5,231 nt of DNA from Oscillospiraceae bacterium. Lineage in GTDB: Bacteria; Bacillota; Clostridia; Oscillospirales; UBA929. A program made the translations under genes and the position numbers. The DNA lies in assembly GCA_009777435.1 (NCBI GenBank), contig WRLW01000119.1:1-5231 (forward strand). Reading direction: 5' to 3'. Every line of letters starts with the position of its first letter. Position 1 is the stretch's first letter. Below the pieces are notes generated by a model. The model had not been told where the DNA came from. It searched no databases and saw nothing but the letters and a program-made list of their open reading frames with translations. Positions 1 to 5,231 of the stretch are shown one piece after another.

Positions 1-317
1 GCTTGGGCGCATACCCGTGCAGGGCGGCGGCGGGTACGCTGCTGCGCAAGCTGTACGGAGCGGAGCGTATAAGCGAGCGGCACCGCCACCGATTTGAGGT
101 AAATAACGGATACAGGGAAATCTTGTCTAACGGTGGTCTTGTTATCAGCGGTGTGTCGCCGGACGGAAGCCTTGCCGAGGCGGTCGAGCTGCCGGAGAAG
201 CGGTTTTTTGTCGGGGTGCAATTCCACCCGGAGTTCAAGAGCCGCCCCGATAAACCGCACCCTTTGTTTTTGGGGCTTGTAAACGCGGCGATTCATTCGC
301 GGGAGAGCTTATTGTGA
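1..317 (+). CDS. pyrG: CTP synthase, C-terminal fragment (start outside window)
   Basis: CTP synthase makes CTP from UTP, ATP and glutamine in the cytoplasm, as the last step of de novo pyrimidine nucleotide synthesis. About 104 residues at the end of the glutaminase (class I glutamine amidotransferase) domain are visible. They open with LGAYPC, which in the family follows an upstream Met-Arg, so the reading frame enters from the left edge and has no start here. The family-typical ISERHRHRFEVNN and SPDGSLAEAVELPE blocks follow. The block GVQFHPEFKSRP then supplies the catalytic His (codon 225-227) and Glu (231-233) of the amidotransferase triad; the nucleophilic Cys lies upstream, outside the window. 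The end (PHPLFLGLVNAAI) is a normal CTP synthase C-terminus, so the gene is cut only by the window edge. dapL follows 62 nt downstream of the stop with no visible terminator. Confidence 0.96.
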   Translation, partial: LGAYPCRAAAGTLLRKLYGAERISERHRHRFEVNNGYREILSNGGLVISGVSPDGSLAEAVELPEKRFFVGVQFHPEFKSRPDKPHPLFLGLVNAAIHSRESLL

Positions 318-362
318 TAACAACGGCAAGCGCGGAGAATACAACCACGGCCGTTGCGTATA

Positions 363-372
363 GAGGAAGGAG
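363..372 (+). promoter_or_regulatory. Ribosome binding site of dapL
   Basis: The purine-rich stretch GAGGAAGGAG ends 7 nt before the ATG at 380. It decides the dapL start. The frame is open back to a GTG at 314 that overlaps the pyrG stop, but the 22 extra residues look nothing like the family N-terminus, which begins at the Met at 380. Confidence 0.75.
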
Positions 373-379
373 TTTTGGC

Positions 380-1561
380 ATGAATATCAATCAAAATTAC
401 CTTAAGTTAGAAAACAGCTATTTGTTTTTCACCATAGCGAAGAAAGTGCAAGAATACTCGGCGGCAAACCCGGGCGTGAAGATACTCCGTCTGGGTATCG
501 GCGACGTTACCCTTCCCCTTGTTCCCGCCGTCACCGAAGCCATGCAGCGCGCCGTGACGGAAATGGGCGAAGCCGAAGCCTTTCGGGGTTACGGCGATTA
601 CGAGGGTTATCCTTTTCTTCGGCAAGCCGTTTGCGGGTACTACGCGGGGAAAGGCGTCAAGCTTGAAGAGGACGAGGTATTTATCAGCGACGGCGCGAAA
701 AGCGACCTCGGTAATATCCTTGACATTTTCTCGGAGGATAACGCCGTGTTGATTCCCGACCCTGTTTATCCCGTCTATGTGGACACAAACATTATGGCGG
801 GACGCAAAATCACCTTTATAAGCGGAAACGCCGCCAACGGTTTTCTACCTCTGCCAGATGGAAGATCGGATATAATATACCTATGCTCCCCCAACAACCC
901 CACGGGAGCGGTCTATAACCGTGAGCAGCTAAAGCTGTGGGTGGATTACGCCTTGGAGCGCGACGCCGTGATTCTCTTTGACGGCGCTTATGAAATATTC
1001 GTCCAAGACGGCGGCTTGCCCACGAGTATCTATCAAATAGACGGCGCCGATAAATGCGCCATTGAGTTTTGCTCACTCTCCAAAACGGCGGGCTTCACAG
1101 GAACGCGCTGCGGCTATACGGTTGTTCCCCGCGCCCTGATACGGGGCGGCGAGTCTTTGAACAAGCTTTGGCTGCGGCGGCAAAGCACAAAGTTCAACGG
1201 AGTGCCGTATATCGTCCAGCGCGGCGCGGAAGCTGTGTTTTCAGACGCGGGAATGGCGCAGATAAAAAACAATATTGGCTATTACCTTGAAAACGCAAAA
1301 AACATCGCTAAGACGCTTGCCGAACTGGATATTTGGTTCACCGGAGGAAAAAACTCGCCTTATATTTGGCTCAAATGCCCCGGTAATATGACCTCGTGGG
1401 AGTTTTTCGACTTTCTGCTTGAAAAAATCGGCGTCGTCGGCACCCCCGGCGCGGGCTTTGGCGCCAACGGCGAGGGGTTTTTCCGTTTGAGCGCGTTTGG
1501 GAAACAGGAGGATGTAACGGAGGCGATGAGACGTATTCGTTCCGTTATGGAAAAAGACTAA
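380..1561 (+). CDS. dapL: LL-diaminopimelate aminotransferase
   Basis: This cytoplasmic PLP enzyme (class I/II fold) converts tetrahydrodipicolinate to LL-2,6-diaminopimelate in one step with glutamate as amino donor. It bypasses the succinylase and acetylase branches of the lysine and peptidoglycan precursor pathway. At 393 aa it is close to the usual length. The family N-terminus MNINQNYLKLENSYLF leads to GIGDVTLPL (39-47) and FRGYGDYEGYPFLR (68-81). SDGAKSDLGN (103-112), SPNNPTG (170-176) and FDGAYEIF (200-207) follow, with Asp201 and Tyr204 placed to bind PLP. The SKTAGFTGTR block carries Lys235 as Schiff-base lysine, and FFRLSAFG places Arg369 to bind the substrate carboxylate. The KFNGVPYIVQRGAEAVFS and MTSWEFFDFLLEK blocks are typical of DapL rather than of AspC-like transaminases. 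One deviation is GDYEGY, where relatives usually have GPEQGY. It lies between pyrG and glnN on the same strand and is probably co-transcribed with glnN, 54 nt downstream. Confidence 0.94.
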   Translation: MNINQNYLKLENSYLFFTIAKKVQEYSAANPGVKILRLGIGDVTLPLVPAVTEAMQRAVTEMGEAEAFRGYGDYEGYPFLRQAVCGYYAGKGVKLEEDEVFISDGAKSDLGNILDIFSEDNAVLIPDPVYPVYVDTNIMAGRKITFISGNAANGFLPLPDGRSDIIYLCSPNNPTGAVYNREQLKLWVDYALERDAVILFDGAYEIFVQDGGLPTSIYQIDGADKCAIEFCSLSKTAGFTGTRCGYTVVPRALIRGGESLNKLWLRRQSTKFNGVPYIVQRGAEAVFSDAGMAQIKNNIGYYLENAKNIAKTLAELDIWFTGGKNSPYIWLKCPGNMTSWEFFDFLLEKIGVVGTPGAGFGANGEGFFRLSAFGKQEDVTEAMRRIRSVMEKD

Positions 1562-1598
1562 GGCCGCGACGCTTTGCAGTATCAAGAACAATCAAACA

Positions 1599-1608
1599 AG
1601 GAGAGGTG
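1599..1608 (+). promoter_or_regulatory. Ribosome binding site of glnN
   Basis: AGGAGAGGTG ends 7 nt before the ATG at 1616. It supports that ATG over an in-frame TTG at 1574, which has no comparable site and would add 14 residues lying upstream of the conserved family N-terminus. Confidence 0.75.
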
Positions 1609-1615
1609 TAATCCC

Positions 1616-3706
1616 ATGAAAAACATTCCCGAGCTGTTCGGCAGTATGGTATTCAACAACGAGGTCATGCGTGAAAAGCTCCCTAAGGACGTGTACAAGG
1701 CGCTGAGAAAAACCATGACCGAGGGGACGCATTTGGAGCTGGATGTGGCCAATGTAGTCGCGTCGGCCATGAAAGAGTGGGCGGTGGAAAAGGGTGTCAC
1801 CCACTTTACCCATTGGTTCCAGCCGATGACCGGCATTACGGCGGAAAAGCACGACAGCTTTATCACGCCGGACGGCAGCGGCAAGGCGATTATGGCGTTT
1901 TCCGGCAAGGCCCTTGTTCAAGGTGAGCCGGATGCGTCCAGCTTCCCCTCAGGAGGGCTGCGCGCCACTTTTGAGGCGCGGGGCTATACAGTTTGGGACA
2001 CCACTTCCTTTGCCTTCATAAAAGACGGAACTCTATGTATACCCACGGCCTTCTGCTCATACAGCGGCGAGGCGCTGGACAAAAAAACGCCCCTGCTCCG
2101 CTCTATGGAAGCTGTTGACAAACAGGCGCGGCGTGTCTTGAAGCTGTTTGGCAATACGACCGCCAAACGCGTGACGGCTGAGGTCGGCCCCGAGCAGGAG
2201 TATTTCCTCATTGACAAAGCCGTCTATCTAAAGCGCCCGGATTTGGTTTACACCGGCAGGACGCTGTTCGGCGCGCGCCCCCCAAAAGGACAGGAGCTGG
2301 ACGACCATTATTTTGGCGCCATCAAGTCGAGGGTGGCGGCGTTCATGAGGGAGCTGGACGAAGAGCTTTGGAAGCTGGGTGTCTACGCCAAAACCAAGCA
2401 CAATGAGGTTGCGCCCGCGCAGCACGAGCTTGCGCCTGTTTATTCGACTACCAACATCGCGGCGGATCATAACCAGCTCACCATGGAACTGATGAAAAGC
2501 ATCGCCGATAAGCACGGGCTTGCCTGTCTGCTGCACGAAAAACCCTTCGCCGGGGTCAACGGCAGCGGCAAGCATAACAACTGGTCGCTCTCCGCCGACA
2601 ATTTTGGCAATCTTCTTGAGCCGGGAGAAACACCGCATGAAAACGCGCAGTTCCTGCTGTATCTGGCGGCGGTTATTAAAGCGGTGGACGAGTATCAGGA
2701 TTTACTGCGTGTTTCCGTAGCCAGCGCGGGCAACGACCACCGTTTGGGCGCGAACGAAGCGCCGCCGGCCATTGTGTCTATCTTTCTCGGTGAGGAACTG
2801 ACCGGGGTTTTGGACGCGCTTGAATCGGGTGAAAGCTACAACGGCGGCGGGAAAAGCCAAATGGAAATAGGCGTCACCGTTTTGCCGCATTTCCCCAAAG
2901 ACAGCACCGACCGTAACCGCACATCGCCGTTCGCGTTCACCGGCAACAAGTTTGAGTTCCGTATGCTCGGCTCGGCGTTCTCTATTTCAGGGCCGAATAT
3001 CGTGCTGAATACGGCGGTGGCGGAGGTTTTACGCCAGTTTGCGGACGAATTGGAGCCGTCGGACGATTTTACCGGCGATTTGGCAAAGCTCATCACAAGA
3101 ACATACGGCGAACACAAACGCATTGTGTTCAATGGCAACAACTACGCCCCCGAATGGGTAACGGAGGCGGCGCGGCGCGGGCTTTCCAACCTGCACACCA
3201 CGGTTGACGCGCTCCCCGAATTTACGTCGAAAAAGAGCATTGAATTATTTACCGCGCACAATGTGTTTTCGGAGGCGGAGATTCGTTCGCGTTATGAAAT
3301 CCTGATGGAAGGTTACTGCAAAACGCTCCATATCGAGGCGCTGACCATGGTGGATTTGGTTAAGGGTGAAATTATCCCGGCGTGTATCGCGTATCAAAAT
3401 GAGATGGCCTCACTGCTTGAGAAAAAGAAATCCTGCGGAGGGTATGACGTTTCTCTGGAGGAGCATCTGCTCGGAAATATATCAAAGCTGTCGGCGTGTT
3501 TACTTAAAAAGCTGACCATCCTTGAGGACGTGATTTTGGAGACTAAGGACGAAAGCGACGTTCTCAAACACACAATTTTCTACCGTGACAAGGTATTTTA
3601 CGCCATGTCGGAGCTGCGTCTTGTCGTTGACGAGCTTGAAACGCTCGTGGCTAAGAAATATTGGCCGCTGCCGAGCTATGCCGAGCTGTTGTACAGCGTC
3701 GTGTAA
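1616..3706 (+). CDS. glnN: Glutamine synthetase type III
   Basis: This enzyme condenses glutamate and ammonia to glutamine with ATP. It is the large cytoplasmic GSIII form found in Clostridia, Bacteroidetes and Cyanobacteria, a double-ring dodecamer in characterised members. At 696 aa it has normal family length, far above the roughly 450 aa of GSI. The GSIII N-terminal domain runs from FGSMVFNNEVM (8-18) through THFTHWFQPMTG (62-73). The catalytic domain shows GPEQEYFLID (191-200, metal-binding Glu) and HNEVAPAQHELAP (262-274). It continues with the ATP-binding block GVNGSGKHNNWS (313-324), AGNDHRLGANEAPPA (371-385) and RTSPFAFTGNKFEFRM (435-450). The remaining 240 or so residues are the mainly helical GSIII C-terminal domain. 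All key blocks are present, so the enzyme should be active. No promoter or riboswitch is visible in the 54-nt gap after dapL, so it is probably expressed from upstream. The DUF2284 gene converges from the right after a 79-nt gap. Confidence 0.97.
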   Translation: MKNIPELFGSMVFNNEVMREKLPKDVYKALRKTMTEGTHLELDVANVVASAMKEWAVEKGVTHFTHWFQPMTGITAEKHDSFITPDGSGKAIMAFSGKALVQGEPDASSFPSGGLRATFEARGYTVWDTTSFAFIKDGTLCIPTAFCSYSGEALDKKTPLLRSMEAVDKQARRVLKLFGNTTAKRVTAEVGPEQEYFLIDKAVYLKRPDLVYTGRTLFGARPPKGQELDDHYFGAIKSRVAAFMRELDEELWKLGVYAKTKHNEVAPAQHELAPVYSTTNIAADHNQLTMELMKSIADKHGLACLLHEKPFAGVNGSGKHNNWSLSADNFGNLLEPGETPHENAQFLLYLAAVIKAVDEYQDLLRVSVASAGNDHRLGANEAPPAIVSIFLGEELTGVLDALESGESYNGGGKSQMEIGVTVLPHFPKDSTDRNRTSPFAFTGNKFEFRMLGSAFSISGPNIVLNTAVAEVLRQFADELEPSDDFTGDLAKLITRTYGEHKRIVFNGNNYAPEWVTEAARRGLSNLHTTVDALPEFTSKKSIELFTAHNVFSEAEIRSRYEILMEGYCKTLHIEALTMVDLVKGEIIPACIAYQNEMASLLEKKKSCGGYDVSLEEHLLGNISKLSACLLKKLTILEDVILETKDESDVLKHTIFYRDKVFYAMSELRLVVDELETLVAKKYWPLPSYAELLYSVV

Positions 3707-3709
3707 GCG

Positions 3710-3761
3710 GCAAGGGATTTAGCGTCTGATGAGTCTGTGGGCCGGATAGATGTCCCTTTGC
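3710..3761. other. Imperfect hairpin in the convergent gap (weak terminator candidate)
   Basis: GCAAGGGA (3710-3717) can pair with TCCCTTTGC (3753-3761) with one bulged base, leaving a 35-nt loop. It is the only inverted repeat of note between the convergent ends of glnN and the DUF2284 gene. Neither strand carries a T-run directly after the stem, and the loop is long, so it is a poor intrinsic terminator. Confidence 0.2.
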
Positions 3762-3785
3762 GCGAAAAAATCATAATCGGTTCGT

Positions 3786-4322
3786 TCATAGAACAAACGC
3801 CCCTGAAAAGTACGTCACGGTATCCTTCCCGTTGATATAGCGCAATCCGGAGACATCCCCGATCTTAGCCACATGGATGCCGTACGCCTCTAAGGACGAG
3901 AGGGCGTCGTCCGGGCCGCGGCATGGCTCGCCGGTCTGCGCGGCGCATATCTCACACAGCGTACAGCCGCCCGCCGCGAGTACAAGCGCGTTATCACGGC
4001 CCAGCTCGGCATACACCTGCCGGGCTATGTCCAATGTCATGGCGTTGTGCTTTTGCTGCGCGTCCATCATGCCCTCGAAGTCAAACGAATCCTCCAGCGG
4101 GTAGATATTCTGCCAGATCACGGCTTTATTGAACGTCTTTAGCTTCTCAATGAGCGCCCCCGCCTCTCCCGTATAAGGCGGGCAGGTGTAGTTGCGCCCA
4201 AAACGCCCGCACACGTTCCGCTCGCACAGTTCACGAAGCTCCGGCATGAGCGTCAGCCTGCTTACAGGTATCTCCTCAGCTTTGGCCGCGCCCATATCCA
4301 AACACAATTTCACGATGTCCAT
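3786..4322 (-). CDS. DUF2284 family cysteine-rich, putative metal-binding protein
   Basis: This 178-aa soluble protein has no signal peptide or membrane segment. It matches DUF2284, a family of predicted metal- or Fe-S-binding proteins in anaerobes whose biochemical role I do not know. Counting from the ATG at 4322, the N-terminal half carries Cys33, Cys38 and Cys47 in CERNVCGRFGRNYTCPPYTG, the family hallmark. The C-terminal half carries Cys120, Cys123, Cys126 and Cys134 in GGCTLCEICAAQTGEPC, a CxxCxxC-x7-C ferredoxin-like cluster motif, followed by the conserved SLEAYGIHV. Eight cysteines in all (also Cys7) suggest an Fe-S or other metal centre; this is inference. The ATG is chosen because GGGGTG lies 5 nt upstream, while the alternative GTG at 4328 overlaps that site. 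The gene is divergent from the corrinoid protein gene, which hints at a role in corrinoid methyl transfer or redox activation. It converges on glnN with no shared function apparent. Confidence 0.88.
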   Translation of the reverse strand: MDIVKLCLDMGAAKAEEIPVSRLTLMPELRELCERNVCGRFGRNYTCPPYTGEAGALIEKLKTFNKAVIWQNIYPLEDSFDFEGMMDAQQKHNAMTLDIARQVYAELGRDNALVLAAGGCTLCEICAAQTGEPCRGPDDALSSLEAYGIHVAKIGDVSGLRYINGKDTVTYFSGAFVL

Positions 4323-4327
4323 ATTCA

Positions 4328-4333
4328 CACCCC
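4328..4333 (-). promoter_or_regulatory. Ribosome binding site of the DUF2284 gene
   Basis: GGGGTG, read on the minus strand, ends 5 nt before the ATG at 4322. It overlaps the in-frame GTG at 4326-4328 by one base, so that GTG cannot use it. It therefore favours the 178-aa form. It is weaker than the other ribosome binding sites in the window. Confidence 0.5.
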
Positions 4334-4346
4334 GAATGTCAGTAAG

Positions 4347-4373
4347 CGCCGGTCAGACGGCTTCTCCCCGGCG
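4347..4373 (-). other. GC-rich hairpin in the DUF2284 5' leader
   Basis: CGCCGG and CCGGCG form a perfect 6-bp stem with a 15-nt loop in the predicted leader of the DUF2284 transcript, between its promoter and ribosome binding site. No T-run follows on the minus strand, so it is not an obvious attenuator terminator. It might affect translation or mRNA stability, but a chance inverted repeat in GC-rich DNA is possible. Confidence 0.3.
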
Positions 4374-4395
4374 TTTGGCCTGTTTCCTCGCTCTC

Positions 4396-4425
4396 AATAT
4401 ACCATCCCTGATATCAAAGTGGCAA
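4396..4425 (-). promoter_or_regulatory. Sigma-70-type promoter of the DUF2284 gene
   Basis: On the minus strand TTGCCA (4420-4425, 5 of 6 to consensus) is followed after 18 nt by TATATT (4396-4401, 5 of 6). The bases TGG directly upstream give an extended -10. Transcription would start near 4389 and leave a leader of about 67 nt before the ATG at 4322. The spacer contains the palindrome TGATATCA (4409-4416), a possible operator. Confidence 0.6.
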
Positions 4426-4444
4426 TACATACCCGGCAATTCCA

Positions 4445-4471
4445 TAAGATTGTATCAAATATCGTAAGATT
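4445..4471 (+). repeat. Paired TAAGATT direct repeats, candidate regulator site
   Basis: TAAGATT occurs at 4445-4451 and again at 4465-4471. The 20-bp start-to-start distance is close to two helical turns, so both copies face the same side of the DNA. They lie in an AT-rich patch of an otherwise GC-rich region. Relative to the start predicted from the -10 at 4499, they centre near -63 and -43, usual positions for a bound activator. No regulator gene is in the window, so the binding protein is unknown. Confidence 0.35.
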
Positions 4472-4475
4472 TGAA

Positions 4476-4504
4476 AAGACAAACCGGCATCGCTCAGGTA
4501 TACT
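4476..4504 (+). promoter_or_regulatory. Candidate promoter of the corrinoid protein gene
   Basis: TATACT (4499-4504, 5 of 6 to the -10 consensus) lies 17 nt after AAGACA (4476-4481, 4 of 6 to TTGACA). The start would fall near 4511, leaving a leader of about 24 nt that holds the AGGAGG ribosome binding site at 4522-4527. The poor -35 combined with upstream direct repeats suggests dependence on an activator; this is inference. Confidence 0.45.
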
Positions 4505-4534
4505 TAGGTCACTATCAACACAGGAGGTATAATC

Positions 4535-5185
4535 ATGAGCGAGCTGTTAAACGAAATCTCGGCCGCGCTGCAAAGCGGCAAAGCGAAAATGGTCAAGGAA
4601 CTGGTGCCCCAAGCGCTGGAGGAGGGTATTTCCGCCAAGGACATCTTGGAGCAGGGCTTGCTGGCCGGGATGGATATCGTGGCGGTCAAGTTCAAGAATA
4701 ACGATGTCTATGTCCCCGAAGTGCTTATCGCCGCGCGGGCGATGAACGCGGGTACGGAGCTGCTCAAGCCCCATCTTGCGGAAAGCGGCGCGAAGCCTCT
4801 GGGCAAGGCCCTGCTTGGCACCGTCAAGGGCGATCTGCACGACATCGGCAAGAATTTAGTCCGCATGATGTTTGAGGGCAAGGGCATTGAGGTTATCGAC
4901 CTGGGCGTGGATGTGCCGCCGGAGAAGTTCTTAGAGGCGTATAAGGCGGAGAACCCGGACATCATCGCGCTGTCCGCGCTGCTGACCACCACTATGGGAG
5001 AGATGAAGAGTACCGTTGAAGCCTTTGTTGAGGCGGGAGAACGCGGCAACGTGGTCATCATGGTAGGCGGAGCGCCCGTGACCGACAGCTTCCGCGAGAG
5101 CATCGGCGCCGACATCTACTCCGCCGACGCCGCCAGCGCCGCCGAGGCCGCCAAGCAGGCGATACTGAGCAGGAAGGGTGCGTAG
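4535..5185 (+). CDS. Corrinoid (B12-binding) methyl-carrier protein, MtaC/MtbC/MttC type
   Basis: This 216-aa cytoplasmic protein carries a cobalamin cofactor that takes a methyl group from a substrate-specific methyltransferase and hands it to a second one, usually for tetrahydrofolate in bacteria. Residues 1 to about 88 form the helical B12-binding 'cap' domain, with KFKNNDVYVPEVLIAARAMNAG at its end shown by positions 52-73. The Rossmann-like B12 domain follows from about 90. It contains GDLHDIGKN, the DxHxxG motif with His102 as lower cobalt ligand, then SALLTTTM (147-154) and VGGAPVTDSF (177-186), which normally cradle the nucleotide tail. The length fits the stand-alone methanol/methylamine-type corrinoid proteins rather than MetH. 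The ATG follows AGGAGG by 7 nt. Sequence alone does not reveal the methyl donor (methanol, methylamines, betaines or methoxylated aromatics), so no gene symbol is given. A further gene begins 5 nt after the stop and may encode its partner methyltransferase. Confidence 0.93.
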   Translation: MSELLNEISAALQSGKAKMVKELVPQALEEGISAKDILEQGLLAGMDIVAVKFKNNDVYVPEVLIAARAMNAGTELLKPHLAESGAKPLGKALLGTVKGDLHDIGKNLVRMMFEGKGIEVIDLGVDVPPEKFLEAYKAENPDIIALSALLTTTMGEMKSTVEAFVEAGERGNVVIMVGGAPVTDSFRESIGADIYSADAASAAEAAKQAILSRKGA

Positions 5186-5190
5186 CTCCT

Positions 5191-5231
5191 ATGAATATGG
5201 CAAACTGGCTCCAAACCGCCCCCGCGCAGCG
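5191..5231 (+). CDS. Start of a further gene, cut by the window edge; possibly a corrinoid-linked methyltransferase
   Basis: An ATG lies 5 nt after the corrinoid gene stop and stays open to the end of the window, reading MNMANWLQTAPAQR. The purine run AGGAAGGG (5171-5178), inside the end of the corrinoid gene, ends 12 nt upstream and could serve as its ribosome binding site. A second in-frame ATG at 5197 is also possible. The tight spacing indicates translational coupling in one operon. The few residues faintly recall the N-termini of uroporphyrinogen decarboxylase-like (MtaA/CmuA) methyltransferases that often accompany such corrinoid proteins. Fourteen residues cannot establish a family. 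Confidence 0.45.
   Translation, partial: MNMANWLQTAPAQ

Noticed and set aside
321..356. Inverted repeat CAACGGC / GCCGTTG between pyrG and dapL as a terminator.
   Set aside because: The 7-bp stem has a 23-nt loop and no T-run after it; it is followed directly by the dapL ribosome binding site. It may be chance.
314..379. Longer dapL form starting at a GTG that overlaps the pyrG stop.
   Set aside because: The extra 22 residues are low-complexity and unlike any DapL N-terminus. The ATG at 380 has a strong ribosome binding site and begins the conserved family sequence.
1574..1615. Longer glnN form starting at TTG 1574.
   Set aside because: It would translate through the ribosome binding site at 1599-1608, and the ATG at 1616 gives the normal GSIII N-terminus.
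2228..2638. A 136-codon open frame antisense to glnN.
   Set aside because: glnN is unmistakably coding across this stretch. The antisense frame has no recognisable domain and is explained by GC-rich codon use.
3726..3733. CTGATGAG in the gap after glnN resembles the CUGAUGA core of a hammerhead ribozyme.
   Set aside because: The following bases do not form a stem II leading into a GAAA core, and no stem I or III partners or cleavage triplet are evident. It is a chance 8-mer.
4326..4328. GTG start for the DUF2284 gene, two codons upstream.
   Set aside because: It overlaps the only plausible ribosome binding site, leaving no spacing. The ATG at 4322 is better placed, though the difference is only two residues.
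4471..4504. TTGAAA at 4471 as -35 for the TATACT at 4499.
   Set aside because: The spacer is 22 nt, too long for a sigma-70 promoter. The 17-nt alternative AAGACA was preferred despite its weaker match.
4708..5115. A 135-codon open frame antisense to the corrinoid protein gene.
   Set aside because: The plus-strand frame carries all corrinoid-binding motifs. The antisense product is Ser/Pro/Arg-rich, as shadow frames usually are, and matches no family.

Overview
The window comes from a bacterial chromosome with moderately high GC. It most resembles an anaerobic Firmicute of the class Clostridia. The signs are a DapL-type diaminopimelate aminotransferase, a large type III glutamine synthetase (GlnN), a DUF2284 cysteine protein, a MtaC/MtbC/MttC-type corrinoid protein and strong Shine-Dalgarno sites. 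This placement is inferred from gene content and codon style, not from any marker gene. No rRNA, tRNA, CRISPR array, insertion sequence or phage gene was seen.

Positions 1-3706 hold a plus-strand run of three amino-nitrogen genes. The first is the C-terminal end of CTP synthase (pyrG, cut by the left edge). LL-diaminopimelate aminotransferase (dapL, 380-1561) and type III glutamine synthetase (glnN, 1616-3706) follow. The gaps are 62 and 54 nt, and neither holds a convincing terminator or promoter, so read-through is likely. The metabolic link is direct: GlnN makes glutamine, CTP synthase spends it, and DapL uses glutamate as amino donor for the lysine and cell-wall precursor LL-DAP.

Positions 3707-3785 are a short convergent gap with only an imperfect hairpin. 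Beyond it, a DUF2284 gene (3786-4322) lies on the minus strand. A 212-nt divergent region (4323-4534) separates it from a plus-strand corrinoid protein gene (4535-5185). This region holds a good minus-strand promoter with an extended -10, a weaker plus-strand promoter, and a pair of TAAGATT direct repeats exactly 20 bp apart. The repeats sit where an activator of the corrinoid gene would be expected to bind.

The window ends 41 nt into a probable next plus-strand gene (start at 5191). This is most likely another part of the corrinoid methyl-transfer system. The right third therefore looks like the edge of a corrinoid-dependent methyltransferase locus of unknown substrate, divergently paired with a putative metal- or Fe-S-binding protein. 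That is the least ordinary part of the window. Nothing here demonstrates a wholly new system.
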